Source of the DNA: Propionivibrio dicarboxylicus
Lineage (GTDB): Bacteria > Pseudomonadota > Gammaproteobacteria > Burkholderiales > Rhodocyclaceae
NCBI GenBank assembly: GCA_945902805.1
Contig: CAMDMZ010000006.1
Span: 62,001-126,000, forward strand
Reading direction: 5' to 3'
Length of the DNA: 64,000 nt
The notes below the pieces were generated by a model, which searched no databases, was not told the origin of the DNA, and saw only the letters and a program-made list of their open reading frames with translations. A program made the translations under genes and the position numbers. Of the stretch, positions 10,876 through 21,157 are shown in pieces (position 1 is the first letter of the stretch; each line of letters opens with the position of its first letter).

Positions 10876-12309
10876 ATGCGGCCACCGCTGCTAATCGTCG
10901 ATGACGACCCGTTAATTATCGATTCACTTTCGTACTTGCTTGGGCGCGACTTTGATGTACGCACCGCCACAAACCGGTCCGATGCCGTCGATGCGATGCT
11001 AATCTCACCGACCCCGGTTGCTGCGCTGATCGATCTCGGATTACCACCATCGCCACACATGCCGAATGAGGGATTCGCGCTCATCTCGGACATCCTTGCC
11101 CATTCGCCCAACACTCGGATCATCGTCCTGTCCGGACAAAGCGATGAAGCGAATGCCCGGCATGCTCGTGCGCTTGGTGCCACAGAGTTTGCCGCAAAGC
11201 CAGCCAATCCTGATTACCTTCGGCAACTAATCACCCGCGTCGTCTCCTTCAAGGACGTTGCTCCGCTCCCTGACGATGGCCAGATTGGAACTAGCCTTCC
11301 CATGCAGCGACTCAAGCTGCAACTACGGCAATTCGCCGATTCTCCATTTCCAGTACTGATCGAAGGCGAGTCGGGGACCGGAAAGGAGTTGGTGGCCGCC
11401 GGACTGCACCGATCCTCCAAGCGACACAACGCCCCCTATCTGCCGCTAAACTGCGCCGCCATTGCCCCGAATCTGGTCGAAGCAACGCTGTTTGGGCACA
11501 GTAAAGGGGCCTTCACTGGGGCAACGACCGCACATGCAGGGTATTTTGAAGAAGCGTCGGAAGGTAGTTTGTTTCTTGACGAAATCGGTGAACTGCCACT
11601 TGATCTGCAACCAAAACTGCTCCGTGTTCTTGAAAACGGAGAGTTTCAACGTGTTGGCGAAACGGCCGTACGCAAATCATCGGCCAGAATCATTGCTGCA
11701 ACTAACCGGGACCTGCGTAGTGAAGTCAAAGCCGGACGATTCCGTGCCGATCTGTTCCACCGTCTGTCCGTGTTTTCGATTTCGGTTCCTCCGTTGCGCG
11801 AACGAGGTGATGATTCGGTTTTGCTGCTGAATCACTTTCTGGAAACTTACTCACGGCAAACATCGACCGGGATCCCTCGCTTGACCGCAGAGGCCGCTGC
11901 CCGATTGCTTTGCTATAGCTTCCCAGGCAACGTTCGAGAGCTCAGAAATATCGCCATTCGACTTTGCGCCAAGCATCCGGACCGAACGGTAGCGATCGAT
12001 GAGCTCGAAACAGAGTTTGATCTTGATCTCACCAGTGCTGCCTTTGTTGCAGGTCCGGCTTCATCGCTTCCAGAACGCAAACAGCGGATAGCAGCGGAAC
12101 CTTTGATTGACATCGCCCTGCGTGAATTGCGCTCACATCCGGAATTTGTCCTTGAAGTACATCTTCGCGAAATTGAAGCGGCCTTCATCCAGGCCGCGCA
12201 GCAACTGGCAGAGGGTAATCTGGCTCAGGCGGCCCGACTACTCGGGTTAAACCGGACAACCCTATACAATCGGATGGATGTAGTCGCACGCAACCGAAAA
12301 CCATCCTGA
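10876..12309 (+). CDS. NtrC-family sigma-54-dependent response regulator
   Basis: Three-domain transcription activator (477 residues). Receiver: acidic pair Asp10/Asp11, phospho-acceptor Asp53 and Lys108. AAA+ domain: Walker A GESGTGKE (164-171), the sigma-54-contacting GAFTGA loop (211-216), Walker B SLFLDEIGE (231-239). A Fis-type helix-turn-helix ends the protein (LAQAARLLGLNRTTLYNRM). It therefore should activate sigma-54 promoters when phosphorylated. A strong AAGGAG lies just before the ATG. The architecture resembles regulators of exopolysaccharide and surface-structure loci, but no cognate kinase is adjacent and its targets are unknown. It is followed 36 bases later by the ExeA-like ATPase. 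Confidence 0.92.
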   Translation: MRPPLLIVDDDPLIIDSLSYLLGRDFDVRTATNRSDAVDAMLISPTPVAALIDLGLPPSPHMPNEGFALISDILAHSPNTRIIVLSGQSDEANARHARALGATEFAAKPANPDYLRQLITRVVSFKDVAPLPDDGQIGTSLPMQRLKLQLRQFADSPFPVLIEGESGTGKELVAAGLHRSSKRHNAPYLPLNCAAIAPNLVEATLFGHSKGAFTGATTAHAGYFEEASEGSLFLDEIGELPLDLQPKLLRVLENGEFQRVGETAVRKSSARIIAATNRDLRSEVKAGRFRADLFHRLSVFSISVPPLRERGDDSVLLLNHFLETYSRQTSTGIPRLTAEAAARLLCYSFPGNVRELRNIAIRLCAKHPDRTVAIDELETEFDLDLTSAAFVAGPASSLPERKQRIAAEPLIDIALRELRSHPEFVLEVHLREIEAAFIQAAQQLAEGNLAQAARLLGLNRTTLYNRMDVVARNRKPS

Positions 12310-12345
12310 ACCTCTCCCGCATCGACCTCAACTCATCGAAAATCC

Positions 12346-13803
12346 ATGTACCTTGAGCACTTCGGACTGACCGAACCCCCTTTCCGCATTACTCCGCACA
12401 CAGATTTTTTCTTTTCTGGTGGAAATCGTGGTGCAACTTTGGATGCGCTGATTTACGCGATAACCCATGACGAAGGGATTGTCAAAGTCAGCGGCGAGGT
12501 CGGTAGTGGCAAGACCATGCTATGCCGCGTGCTGATGGAACGTCTCCCCGCTACCGTAACCATCATCTATCTGGCCAACCCATCACTTTCGCGAGAGGAT
12601 ATTCTTTACGCGATCGCCGATGAACTTCAACTGGAAATCCCTGAAAACGCACGTGCGGCACTCGTTTTGCGAATGCTGCAGGAGCGCCTGATCAAGTCCT
12701 ATAGCGAAGGTCGGCAGATTGTCGTGTTGATCGATGAAGCGCACGCGATGCCAGTCGAGACTCTGGAAGAGATTCGTTTACTTTCAAACCTGGAGTCAAA
12801 TCGAAACAAGCTTTTGCAACTCGTCCTGTTTGGGCAGCCAGAACTCAACGACGTTTTGTCCCGCCCTGACATGCGGCAGCTCAAAGAACGAATCACGCAC
12901 AATTTCATGCTTGAGCCATTGATTCGTGATGACGTTGCCAGCTATATTGATTTCCGCATGCGCGCAGCGGGATACAAAGGCCCCAATGTCTTCATGCCCG
13001 AAGCGATCAGGGCTATTGCGTCAACCTCTTTAGGCTTGACCCGACGAATAAACATCCTTGCTGACAAAGCCTTGATGGCTGCATTTGCTACCGGCAGCCA
13101 TCAGGTGAGCAACGAGCAAATGAGTGTCGCAATAAAGGATTGCGACTTCAGCAATCTGTCGGCGCCAACGAAGCCTTCAAGAACCTCCAGCGTGCTTGCG
13201 TGGAGCCTTGCTGGAGTGGCGGTAATCATCAGCATCGTCACCGCCTACCTGTTCGGCATTTCCGATGGCAAGAACACTAGCCAGGACAAGAATAGCTCCA
13301 GTGTCGCCACTAAATCAGACGTAACGCTGTCGCAGGCAGCGTCTAAAAATCCCTCAGAATCGTTGCCCATAAACACGGTTAGCTCTACGCCCACAGTGAA
13401 CCCTGCTACGCCCTCGCTGCCGTACGCGCCGCAACCCGCAGAAACGCCCGCCGTAGCAGAATCCACACCACAACCCACGTTAGGGAAGCTCACCCACGCC
13501 TACATTGACTCTAGTTTGCACTGGCTTAGCGAGTCTGATGACTCAAGATGGTTCATTCAGCTCTTCTCAACCGACAAAGAGAACGCCGAAATGGTCGAGG
13601 CGTTTCTTACCACGGCAATCAAAAGCGGTATCGACGTCAAACACCTTCGCGTCTACGAGTCAATCAGAAACAATCAACCTCGGGTTGGCGTGATATTTGG
13701 GGATTATCCGACTAGTCGCAGCGCCCGAATCGACATCGAAAAATTACCCAAAGGCCTACTTGTCACGCGCCCGTATCCGCGTCAAGTCAAACGCCTGCGG
13801 TAA
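12346..13803 (+). CDS. ExeA/MshM-like AAA ATPase with membrane segment and SPOR-like tail
   Basis: 485-residue protein of the ExeA/GspA/MshM ATPase family, which helps assemble secretion or pilus machinery through the peptidoglycan. N-terminal AAA domain with Walker A GEVGSGKT (50-57) and Walker B VVLIDEAH (126-133); one membrane helix at about 283-304; a Pro/Ser/Thr-rich linker; and a C-terminal domain (about 395-480, beginning SRWFIQLFS) that looks like a SPOR-type peptidoglycan-binding fold. It is co-directional with the sigma-54 regulator. The 3' end overlaps the convergent Rieske oxygenase gene by 17 bases. Confidence 0.85.
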   Translation: MYLEHFGLTEPPFRITPHTDFFFSGGNRGATLDALIYAITHDEGIVKVSGEVGSGKTMLCRVLMERLPATVTIIYLANPSLSREDILYAIADELQLEIPENARAALVLRMLQERLIKSYSEGRQIVVLIDEAHAMPVETLEEIRLLSNLESNRNKLLQLVLFGQPELNDVLSRPDMRQLKERITHNFMLEPLIRDDVASYIDFRMRAAGYKGPNVFMPEAIRAIASTSLGLTRRINILADKALMAAFATGSHQVSNEQMSVAIKDCDFSNLSAPTKPSRTSSVLAWSLAGVAVIISIVTAYLFGISDGKNTSQDKNSSSVATKSDVTLSQAASKNPSESLPINTVSSTPTVNPATPSLPYAPQPAETPAVAESTPQPTLGKLTHAYIDSSLHWLSESDDSRWFIQLFSTDKENAEMVEAFLTTAIKSGIDVKHLRVYESIRNNQPRVGVIFGDYPTSRSARIDIEKLPKGLLVTRPYPRQVKRLR

Positions 13804-14908
13804 TTTCCGCAATCGATGATCCCAGCATTCTTCGATAGAACTCATGGAAATGCTGCATACCATCTTCCATCGGCGACTGATAGGGACCAACTTCACTGCG
13901 CCCTTGTTTGAGTAGCGCGCGACGACCCCGGTCCATGCGTTCACCAATGTCATCATCCTCGATCGCCGTTTCCATATAGGCCGCCTGTTCGGCCTTGATG
14001 AAGTCTGGCTCAAATAGGGCGATGTCTTCTGGATAATAAAACTCGACGACATTCAAGGTTTGATCGACGTCTTGTGGTATCAGCGACGATACGACCAATA
14101 CGTGCGGATACCACTCGACCATCACATTCGGGTAGTAAGTCAACCAGATAGCACCATGCTTCGGTAGTTCACCGTTGTAGTAGTCGAGCACCGCCTGATG
14201 CCAGCGTTGATAGGTGCTTGACCCCGGTTTGGCCAGCGACGTGATGCCCACACGTTGCACGGAATACCAGTCGCCAAACTGCCAAGTCAGATCATCACAA
14301 GTTACGAAGCTGCCAAGACCCGGGTGGTAGGGCGCAACGTGGTAATCCTCAAGATAAACCTCGATAAAGGTCTTCCAGTTGTAGTTGCACTGGTGCAGTT
14401 CGACATGATCAAGTTTGTAGCCAGAAAAATCGAGTTCGCCTGCAACACGCATTCCGGCCAGATCGGCATTTGCAGACCGCGGTCCCTTGAATAACAGTCC
14501 CTGCCAAGCGTCGAGCTTACGTTTGTGCAGATTGAGACATGGATTGGCCGGAAAATGCGGCGCGCCGATGAGGGCACCCGCAGTGTCGTAGGTCCAACGG
14601 TGGATAGGGCAGACAATATTGCGCGCCTGGCCACTTCCTTGCAACATGATCGCCTGTCGATGACGGCAAACGTTGGACATATCGTAGATGGCATCTGGCT
14701 GTCGAACCAGCATGCGCCCATGGTCAAGCCACTCCATAGTCCGATAGTCGTAGGTTTCGGGAACCATGAGTTCGTGCCCGACATAGCCTGCCCCGGCATC
14801 AAAGATGAGTTTCTTCTCCAATTCGAAGATCTTCTCATCAAAATACCATTTCACAGGCAGTTGCGAAACCGCTGGTGAAAGCTGGTTGCGCGGTGCAACG
14901 TCGGACAT
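13787..14908 (-). CDS. Rieske-type aromatic ring-hydroxylating oxygenase, alpha subunit
   Basis: 373-residue Rieske non-heme iron oxygenase. The Rieske 2Fe-2S ligands are Cys81-x-His83 and Cys100-x2-His103; the mononuclear iron site is indicated by EDYHVAPYH with His190 and His195. No beta subunit or ferredoxin is adjacent. The ATG at 14908 is chosen because the residues encoded upstream do not resemble the family. Proteins of this type sit beside ispA/dxs in related bacteria, but the substrate is not evident; choline/carnitine-monooxygenase-like and aromatic oxygenases share this layout. Confidence 0.88.
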   Translation of the reverse strand: MSDVAPRNQLSPAVSQLPVKWYFDEKIFELEKKLIFDAGAGYVGHELMVPETYDYRTMEWLDHGRMLVRQPDAIYDMSNVCRHRQAIMLQGSGQARNIVCPIHRWTYDTAGALIGAPHFPANPCLNLHKRKLDAWQGLLFKGPRSANADLAGMRVAGELDFSGYKLDHVELHQCNYNWKTFIEVYLEDYHVAPYHPGLGSFVTCDDLTWQFGDWYSVQRVGITSLAKPGSSTYQRWHQAVLDYYNGELPKHGAIWLTYYPNVMVEWYPHVLVVSSLIPQDVDQTLNVVEFYYPEDIALFEPDFIKAEQAAYMETAIEDDDIGERMDRGRRALLKQGRSEVGPYQSPMEDGMQHFHEFYRRMLGSSIAEITAGV

Positions 14909-15011
14909 GATTTCCAACCCCCAAGAGTGCCAACCCGGAAACCGGAAAGCCGAGATTCCGGCAGCGGACAAAAAAGCCGGCGCAATGCCGGCATTCGCAA
15001 TTGTATCCAAT

Positions 15012-15041
15012 TTGACCAAGCCCCGCTGCTTGCGCTATTTT
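15012..15041 (+). promoter_or_regulatory. Candidate sigma-70 promoter for xseB-ispA-dxs
   Basis: TTGACC (15012-15017), an 18-base spacer and TATTTT (15036-15041) lie 57 bases before the xseB start. This is an inspection-based call without expression evidence. Confidence 0.4.
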
Positions 15042-15097
15042 CATTGTTTGTTCACACTGCCCACCTCCGCAATTTTGCCGCGATGGGCAGACATTTC

Positions 15098-15364
15098 ATG
15101 CCGAAGCACCCACCTCTACTTCCCGACTTCGAGACTGCGCTCACAGAAATAGAACGCATTGTCGCGACCATGGAGTCAGGCCAAATGCCTCTAAACGAGG
15201 CGATCTCAGCCTATCAACGCGGGGTTACCCTTTTGCAACACTGTCAACGGACCCTGAGCACCGCCGAGACTCAAATCAAGGTTCTTGAACAGGGAAGCCT
15301 GCGCGAGCTTGGCAAGGTCGCCACTACAAGCACGGCTACATACGATGAGGGTGTTAGCGAATGA
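15098..15364 (+). CDS. xseB: Exodeoxyribonuclease VII small subunit
   Basis: Small subunit (88 residues) of exonuclease VII, which degrades single-stranded DNA to oligonucleotides together with XseA (not in this window). The helical sequence FETALTEIERIVATMESGQ, then LNEAISAYQRGVTLL, is typical. The ATG at 15098 is preferred; an in-frame ATG at 15083 is possible. It overlaps the ispA start by 4 bases, as in the conserved xseB-ispA-dxs operon. Confidence 0.93.
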   Translation: MPKHPPLLPDFETALTEIERIVATMESGQMPLNEAISAYQRGVTLLQHCQRTLSTAETQIKVLEQGSLRELGKVATTSTATYDEGVSE

Positions 15365-16248
15365 TGGACTTCCCGACTTGGATGTCTGCGGTTCAGGATC
15401 GAACCGAAGCGATGCTCAGCCATATTCTGCCAAGCACTGAAAAAGCCCCGTCCCGACTTCACGAAGCGATGCGTTATTCAGTTCTCGAAGGCGGCAAGCG
15501 TGTTCGGCCGCTACTCTGTCACGCCACCGGTGCACTATTTGGCACAGCCCCCGAGATATTGGATGCACCTGCCGCTGCGGTGGAGCTTATTCACGCCTAT
15601 TCGCTGGTGCACGACGACCTGCCAGCAATGGACAACGACGTACTTCGGCGCGGCAAACCAACGTGTCATGTGGAATTCGATGAGGCCACTGCCCTGCTGG
15701 TTGGCGACGCCCTACAAGCGCTGGCTTTCGAGCTCATTGCAACGCCACAAGTAACACTTCCGCCAATAAGGCAGCTGGAAATGGTGCGTCTTCTCGGTGA
15801 GGCATCCGGCTCGCGCGGCATGGCAGGTGGGCAAGCGTTTGACCTACAATCAGTCGGGCGTCAGCTTGACGTCCCCGAGCTCGAATTCATGCATATCCAT
15901 AAAACGGGCGCCCTTATCCGAGCTGCTGTGCTGCTCGGCGCCCACGTTGGCAGTGCCAACGCTGAGCAACTTGCGCTGCTTTCCCGCCATGCCCACCGCG
16001 TCGGTTTGCTGTTTCAGGTAGTTGACGACATCCTCGATGCCTCGACGGATACCGCGACTCTCGGCAAGACGGCCGGTAAAGATGCCGCTAGCAACAAGCC
16101 CACGTATGTCACGCTGCTCGGCATCGGCGCCGCCAAGGAACTCGCAGAACAACTACGAACTGAAGCTCACCTTGCCCTGGTGCCCTTTGGTGCATCGGCC
16201 AATCGCCTCACTGAACTAACCGACTTCATTGTCGATCGCACTTTCTGA
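15361..16248 (+). CDS. ispA: Farnesyl diphosphate synthase
   Basis: Trans-prenyltransferase (295 residues) that condenses DMAPP with IPP to geranyl and farnesyl diphosphate for quinone and undecaprenyl carrier synthesis. The first aspartate-rich motif is DDLPAMD (85-91), the second DDILD (222-226), and GGKRVRP (44-50) forms the substrate-binding site. It starts inside the xseB stop codon and ends one base into the dxs start (TGATG), so the three genes are translationally coupled. Confidence 0.96.
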   Translation: MMDFPTWMSAVQDRTEAMLSHILPSTEKAPSRLHEAMRYSVLEGGKRVRPLLCHATGALFGTAPEILDAPAAAVELIHAYSLVHDDLPAMDNDVLRRGKPTCHVEFDEATALLVGDALQALAFELIATPQVTLPPIRQLEMVRLLGEASGSRGMAGGQAFDLQSVGRQLDVPELEFMHIHKTGALIRAAVLLGAHVGSANAEQLALLSRHAHRVGLLFQVVDDILDASTDTATLGKTAGKDAASNKPTYVTLLGIGAAKELAEQLRTEAHLALVPFGASANRLTELTDFIVDRTF

Positions 16249-18128
16249 TGACTCTCCGTTTGCTTGATTCGATCAGTGGTCCCGCTGATCTCAGATGCCT
16301 GAACCGCGACCAATTGTCTTCCATCGTCGAGGAGTTGCGCAACTTTCTTGTTGACTCGGTATCACGCACCGGCGGCCACCTGTCGTCCAATCTCGGAACG
16401 GTTGAGCTTACCGTCGCATTGCACTATGTCTTCAATACCCCAGATGACCGACTGGTCTGGGATGTTGGCCACCAAACCTATGCCCACAAGATTCTGACGG
16501 GACGCAAGGAGGGCATGGCGCGGTTGCGCATGAAGGATGGCGTATCCGGGTTTCCCCGCCGCGTGGAAAGCCCGTATGACACGTTTGGCGTTGGCCATTC
16601 GTCGACGTCCATCTCCGCCGCACTCGGCATGGCGGTGGCTGCCAAGGCCAAAGCCGATGATCGTCGAGTCGTGGCCATTATTGGCGATGGTGCCATGTCT
16701 GCCGGGCAGGCTTTTGAGGCCCTGAACAACGCCGGCGACATGGACGCCAACCTGCTGGTAATCCTGAACGACAACGACATGTCGATTTCGCCACCAGTGG
16801 GTGCTTTAAACAAGCACTTGGCCCGGCTTCTTTCCGGTCGAACGTTCAACGCCGCGCGCCGCGCCGGAGAGAAGGTGCTGGCATCCATGCCCAGCATGCT
16901 GGAGTTCGCTAACCGCGTTGAAGAACACGTCAAAGGATTTATTTCTCCGGGCACGCTGTTCGAAGAGTTGGGTTTTAACTACATCGGCCCCATCGACGGT
17001 CACGACCTCGATGCGTTACTGCCGACGCTGCAAAACTTGCGAAAACTCGATGGCCCGCAGTTTCTTCATGTCATCACACGCAAAGGGCAAGGCTACAAAC
17101 TGGCCGAAGCAGATCCAATCCTGTATCACGGCGTCGCCAGGTTCGATGCCAGCAATGGCATCCAGCAGGGAAAGGGTGCAAGCAAACTCACTTACACGCA
17201 AGTTTTTGGTGACTGGTTGTGCGACATGGCAGCAACCGACTCGCGACTGATGGGTATCACCCCCGCGATGCGCGAGGGATCGGGTTTGGTTCGCTTCGCC
17301 GAGGCGTATCCTGCGCGCTATTTCGACGTGGGTATTGCCGAACAGCATGCACTAACGTTTGCCGCTGGCCTCGCCTGCGAGGGCCTCAAGCCGGTAGTCG
17401 CAATCTATTCCACATTTCTGCAGCGCGCCTATGACCAATTGATCCACGATATCGCCTTGCAGAATCTGGATGTCACACTGGCGATCGACCGTGGCGGATT
17501 GGTTGGCGCCGATGGAGCAACACATAACGGCGCGTTCGACTTGTCCTACCTTACCTGCATCCCCAATATGGTGGTGATGACCCCGAGCGACGAAAGTGAA
17601 TGCCGCCGCATGCTCACCACCGCTTACCAGTTTGCAGGTCCCGCTGCCGTGCGTTATCCACGCGGCAGTGGTACCGGAATTGTGCCCGAGGCCGTGCTGA
17701 ATGCCATTGAAATCGGCAAAGCTGAAATACGACGAGAAGGAAAGCACGTGGCGATCCTGGCGTTCGGATCGATGCTGACGACCTGCCTCGTTGCTGGGGA
17801 GAGACTTGATGCCACGGTGGTCAATATGCGCTTTGTTAAGCCCCTTGATCGCGGGCTTCTTGCAAATCTGGCAGCGCGCCACGATCTACTGGTCACGGTT
17901 GAGGAAAACACCGTGATTGGCGGTGCAGGGTCAGAGGTGGCGCGAGCCCTGGACGAGGCTGGACTGTTTGTGCGGGTGTTACGTCTCGGACTTCCCGATT
18001 CATTTGTTGATCATGGTGATTCGGTTGCTCTCCTACAAGAACTTGGGCTCGACGCCGAAGGCATCGCATCAAGCATCAGGGCAGCGCGAGCAGGCAATAA
18101 CCAAGTACTTTCGTCGGGTATGTTATAG
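16248..18128 (+). CDS. dxs: 1-deoxy-D-xylulose-5-phosphate synthase
   Basis: Thiamine-diphosphate enzyme (626 residues; E. coli 620) that condenses pyruvate and glyceraldehyde 3-phosphate, first step of the MEP isoprenoid pathway. The catalytic-region [10 protein letters not shown] (44-53), the TPP motif [16 protein letters not shown] (146-161) and the DVGIAEQHA segment in the pyrimidine domain are intact. With ispA it supplies prenyl precursors. The last codons overlap a possible regulatory sequence ahead of folE2. Confidence 0.97.
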   Translation: MTLRLLDSISGPADLRCLNRDQLSSIVEELRNFLVDSVSRTGGHLSSNLGTVELTVALHYVFNTPDDRLVWDVGHQTYAHKILTGRKEGMARLRMKDGVSGFPRRVESPYDTFGVGHSSTSISAALGMAVAAKAKADDRRVVAIIGDGAMSAGQAFEALNNAGDMDANLLVILNDNDMSISPPVGALNKHLARLLSGRTFNAARRAGEKVLASMPSMLEFANRVEEHVKGFISPGTLFEELGFNYIGPIDGHDLDALLPTLQNLRKLDGPQFLHVITRKGQGYKLAEADPILYHGVARFDASNGIQQGKGASKLTYTQVFGDWLCDMAATDSRLMGITPAMREGSGLVRFAEAYPARYFDVGIAEQHALTFAAGLACEGLKPVVAIYSTFLQRAYDQLIHDIALQNLDVTLAIDRGGLVGADGATHNGAFDLSYLTCIPNMVVMTPSDESECRRMLTTAYQFAGPAAVRYPRGSGTGIVPEAVLNAIEIGKAEIRREGKHVAILAFGSMLTTCLVAGERLDATVVNMRFVKPLDRGLLANLAARHDLLVTVEENTVIGGAGSEVARALDEAGLFVRVLRLGLPDSFVDHGDSVALLQELGLDAEGIASSIRAARAGNNQVLSSGML

Positions 18129-18217
18129 TCTGAATGCCTGCTCACCACGCAAACTTGCACACATCTTTATCGCCAGACGAAAGCCCCAGCTAACGCGCTT
18201 TCCTACAGAGACAGAAA

Positions 18218-19042
18218 ATGAATTGCAGAGACCCCATGACTAACCCAACGACCCAAGCCATACCAGACGTTCAAAATAGTGCTGATTCGAGACAGTTGCC
18301 AATCAACAAGGTTGGCATCAAGTCCATACGGCATCCAATTCGCGTCCTGGACAAGGGCGACGGGATTCAACATACGATCGCTAACTTCAACATGTATGTT
18401 GGCTTGCCCCATAACTTCAAGGGCACCCATATGTCGCGTTTCGTCGAGATTTTGAACGCACACGACCGCGAGATCTCGGTAGAAAGTTTTGAGTCGATGC
18501 TTCGGGAAATGGTCGCCCGTCTGGAAGCCCAGACCGGCCATGTCGAGATGAGTTTCCCTTACTTCATCAACAAGACGGCTCCGGTTTCCGGCGTGCGTAG
18601 CCTGATGGACTACGAAGTCACTTTTATCGGTGAAATCCTCGATGGTGGCGGTTACCGACAGACCACTAAGGTGGTGGTTCCCGTCACCAGTTTGTGTCCC
18701 TGTTCGAAGAAGATTTCTGAACGTGGTGCCCATAACCAGCGCTCACACGTCACCATCACGGCGACCACGAATCAGTTCATCTGGATCGAAGAAATCGTCG
18801 CGCTGGCCGAGCAACAGGCATCCTGCGAACTGTATGGCCTGCTCAAGCGGCCCGATGAAAAATATGTCACGGAGCGGGCCTATGACAATCCCAAGTTCGT
18901 CGAGGATCTCGTCCGCGACGTGGCGGGTGCGCTCAATGCCGACGCACGTATTGATGCCTATGTGGTTGAGAGCGAGAACTTCGAGTCGATCCACAACCAC
19001 TCCGCGTATGCACTGATCGAGTTCAACAAGAAACAGTATTAA
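18218..19042 (+). CDS. folE2: GTP cyclohydrolase, FolE2 type
   Basis: FolE2/MptA-type GTP cyclohydrolase I (274 residues), the first step of tetrahydrofolate (and queuosine precursor) synthesis, unrelated in fold detail to zinc-only FolE and often used under zinc limitation. Diagnostic segments are the metal-binding cysteine in [21 protein letters not shown] (split about 150-170) and the [13 protein letters not shown]-like stretch near the C-terminus. The ATG at 18218 has a weak purine tract upstream; an ATG at 18236 would remove six residues and is also plausible. The gene ends before a bidirectional terminator. Confidence 0.92.
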   Translation: MNCRDPMTNPTTQAIPDVQNSADSRQLPINKVGIKSIRHPIRVLDKGDGIQHTIANFNMYVGLPHNFKGTHMSRFVEILNAHDREISVESFESMLREMVARLEAQTGHVEMSFPYFINKTAPVSGVRSLMDYEVTFIGEILDGGGYRQTTKVVVPVTSLCPCSKKISERGAHNQRSHVTITATTNQFIWIEEIVALAEQQASCELYGLLKRPDEKYVTERAYDNPKFVEDLVRDVAGALNADARIDAYVVESENFESIHNHSAYALIEFNKKQY

Positions 19043-19063
19043 CGCGAATCTTGAATGGACAGC

Positions 19064-19092
19064 AAAAAGGCCGCAATCATGCGGCCTTTTTT
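19064..19092. terminator. Bidirectional terminator between folE2 and rplS
   Basis: Perfect hairpin with stem AAGGCCGCA / TGCGGCCTT, four-base loop, A-run on the left and T-run on the right, lying between the convergent 3' ends of folE2 and rplS. It can work for both strands. Confidence 0.85.
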
Positions 19093-19133
19093 GTTGCCCG
19101 CTGAAACAGCGGGGATGCGACATTTCAGGCCAC

Positions 19134-19496
19134 TTAGGCCTTGCGTGTCAGCCTTTCCTTGATTCGAGCCGACTTGCCCGAACGATCGCGGAGGTAGTAC
19201 AACTTGGCGCGACGGACATCGCCACGACGCTTCAGCTCAATACCGGCGATCAACGGTGAATAGGTCTGGAAGGTACGCTCAACTCCTTCGCCTGACGAAA
19301 TCTTGCGGACGATGAAGTTGGAGTTGAGGCCACGATTGCGCTTGGCAATCACCACACCTTCAAAGGCCTGTACCCGCTTGCGCTCGCCCTCAACCACATT
19401 CACGCTGACGATCACGGTATCGCCGGGAGCAAAATCAGGAATCGTTTTGCCCAGACGTTCAATTTCTTCTTTTTCCAACTGCTCGATCAGATTCAT
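19134..19496 (-). CDS. rplS: 50S ribosomal protein L19
   Basis: Ribosomal protein of the large subunit at the 30S-50S interface, 120 residues (E. coli 115). [16 protein letters not shown] near the N-terminus and [13 protein letters not shown] are family hallmarks. Last gene of the rpsP-rimM-trmD-rplS operon on the minus strand, 74 bases after trmD. Confidence 0.98.
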   Translation of the reverse strand: MNLIEQLEKEEIERLGKTIPDFAPGDTVIVSVNVVEGERKRVQAFEGVVIAKRNRGLNSNFIVRKISSGEGVERTFQTYSPLIAGIELKRRGDVRRAKLYYLRDRSGKSARIKERLTRKA

Positions 19497-19570
19497 TCAC
19501 AAACTCCAATAATCAATGGCCTTTGGCCTGACGCGCAGAGCAGGCTGAAACTGCCTGATGCACGCCGCTT

Positions 19571-20323
19571 CTAATTGACGTCCTGCCGAAATTCCGCCAG
19601 CAGTTCCGCCTCTTCGCGACTCAGGGTCCGGTCTGCAAGCAATTCCGGACGCCGTTGCCACGTTCGCCCTAGCGCCTGTTTCAGACGCCAGCGTCGAATC
19701 GCTGCGTGGTTACCGGAAAGCAACACATCCGGTACCCGTATTCCATCGTACACTTCCGGTCGCGTGTAGTGCGGGCAGTCCAGCAACCCATCCACAAACG
19801 ACTCCTCAGCTGCCGACGCATCATCGTTCAATGCGCCCGGCAGTTGCCGCACACACGCGTCCATCAACGCCATGGCGGCCAACTCACCTCCCGAGAGAAC
19901 AAAATCTCCGAGAGAAATCTCCTCATCGACACAACGCGAAATCACGCGCTCATCAATGCCTTCATAACGGCCGCAAAGCAAAATCGCACCCGGACTCCGG
20001 GCCAATTCCACCACTCGCGCCTGACTCAACGGGCGACCTTGAGGCGACAAATAAATCACTGGTGCCGCCCCGCCAGCACCGACTTTTTCAGCCGCCTTGG
20101 CCGCAGCAATCGCTTGCTCCAGCGGCGGCGCCATCATGACCATCCCTGGTCCGCCACCGTATGTCCGATCGTCCACCGTCCGATGCGCACCTTCCGCCCT
20201 CTCACGCGGGTTCCAGAACTCCAGTTGCCACAGTGACCGCTCCAGCGCACGCCGAGAAATGCCAGAGGCTGTAATCGCGCTAAACATTTCCGGAAACAGC
20301 GTGATGACATCGAACCGCAACAT
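19571..20323 (-). CDS. trmD: tRNA (guanine-N1)-methyltransferase
   Basis: SPOUT methyltransferase (250 residues) that methylates G37 of tRNAs using SAM, preventing frameshifting. The trefoil-knot segments are visible: YLSPQG (91-96), [12 protein letters not shown] (115-126) and [11 protein letters not shown] (137-147). A copy of the dispersed repeat encodes EKVGAGGAA at residues 79-87, in the loop just before the first knot strand; compared with E. coli TrmD this region is about four residues longer. The ATG at 20323 overlaps the rimM stop. Confidence 0.97.
   Translation of the reverse strand: MLRFDVITLFPEMFSAITASGISRRALERSLWQLEFWNPRERAEGAHRTVDDRTYGGGPGMVMMAPPLEQAIAAAKAAEKVGAGGAAPVIYLSPQGRPLSQARVVELARSPGAILLCGRYEGIDERVISRCVDEEISLGDFVLSGGELAAMALMDACVRQLPGALNDDASAAEESFVDGLLDCPHYTRPEVYDGIRVPDVLLSGNHAAIRRWRLKQALGRTWQRRPELLADRTLSREEAELLAEFRQDVN
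20064..20089 (+). repeat. Dispersed 26-bp repeat, copy 3 (inside trmD)
   Basis: GCCGCC, two bases, then the exact core CGCCAGCACCGACTTTT followed by TC. Encodes EKVGAGGAA (79-87) of TrmD, in a loop of variable length. Confidence 0.8.
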
Positions 20324-20829
20324 CACCAGTCAGCATCCCAATCGACGCTAATCTTGCCGACTCCGACATTGACTTCCTTGACCACTGCAGCAACAAAAGG
20401 CAACAACCGTTCCTTGTCCCCTTCTTGCACCTTCAATACATCGTTCGCACCGGTCTCAATCAATCCGGACACGCGTCCCAACGATACACCCTGCAAATTC
20501 GTCACGTCCAAACCAATCAGGTCGGACCAGTAGTACTCATCCATCGCGGGTGTTGGCATCGACTCGCGCGGTACGCCGACATACAAACCATTGAGCGCTT
20601 CGGCACCGCTCCGATCATCGGCCCCATCCAGCTTCGCAATCAAACAATCGCCATGAATACGCGCCTGCTTGAGACGAATGGGACGCCAGTCGTCGTCCTT
20701 GGCATCCGCATCAGCAACGAGCCACCATTGCGGAACAGCCGCCCACTCAATCGGATCATCGGCAAATGGATGAACACGCACCCATCCCTGCACACCAAAC
20801 GGGGCCACGATGCGCCCCAGAACCACCAT
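20323..20829 (-). CDS. rimM: Ribosome maturation factor RimM
   Basis: 168-residue 16S rRNA processing factor that binds ribosomal protein S19 and helps assemble the 30S head. N-terminal [18 protein letters not shown] and the PRC-barrel part ([11 protein letters not shown]) are recognisable. The ATG at 20829 lies 6 bases after the rpsP stop; a longer reading would run antisense-like through rpsP and is rejected. It overlaps trmD by one base. Confidence 0.95.
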   Translation of the reverse strand: MVVLGRIVAPFGVQGWVRVHPFADDPIEWAAVPQWWLVADADAKDDDWRPIRLKQARIHGDCLIAKLDGADDRSGAEALNGLYVGVPRESMPTPAMDEYYWSDLIGLDVTNLQGVSLGRVSGLIETGANDVLKVQEGDKERLLPFVAAVVKEVNVGVGKISVDWDADW

Positions 20830-20834
20830 GCCTA

Positions 20835-21089
20835 TCAGGCAGCCTTCTTGGCGGCCGCTTGCTTGACCAAACGAGCGGCGGTCGGCGACAACTGAGCGCC
20901 ATGCCCTTGCCAATAAGCCAGACGGGCGATATCGATCACCAGCCCCTGCTCGGTCTCGGCAGCTTTTGGATTGTAGAAACCAATGCGCTCCACAAAACGA
21001 CCATCGCGACGATTGCGGGAATCGGTCACAACCATGTTGAAAAACGGGCGCTTCTTGGCGCCGCTGCGTGCAAGACGGATGACAACCAT
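20835..21089 (-). CDS. rpsP: 30S ribosomal protein S16
   Basis: 84-residue ribosomal protein of the small subunit. [17 protein letters not shown] and the [11 protein letters not shown] segment are diagnostic. The ATG at 21089 is the standard start; codons upstream belong to the leader. First gene of the rpsP-rimM-trmD-rplS operon, preceded by a good candidate promoter. Confidence 0.97.
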   Translation of the reverse strand: MVVIRLARSGAKKRPFFNMVVTDSRNRRDGRFVERIGFYNPKAAETEQGLVIDIARLAYWQGHGAQLSPTAARLVKQAAAKKAA

Positions 21090-21122
21090 AGTTTTCTTCT
21101 CGGGGATCTGCAAAAGGGCAGG

Positions 21123-21151
21123 ATTTTAGGGATTTTTCTCTTATTAAGCAA
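21123..21151 (-). promoter_or_regulatory. Candidate sigma-70 promoter for rpsP operon
   Basis: On the minus strand TTGCTT (21151-21146), a 17-base spacer and TAAAAT (21128-21123) precede the rpsP start by 33 bases. Close to the consensus and correctly placed. Confidence 0.55.
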
Positions 21152-21157
21152 GGCGCT

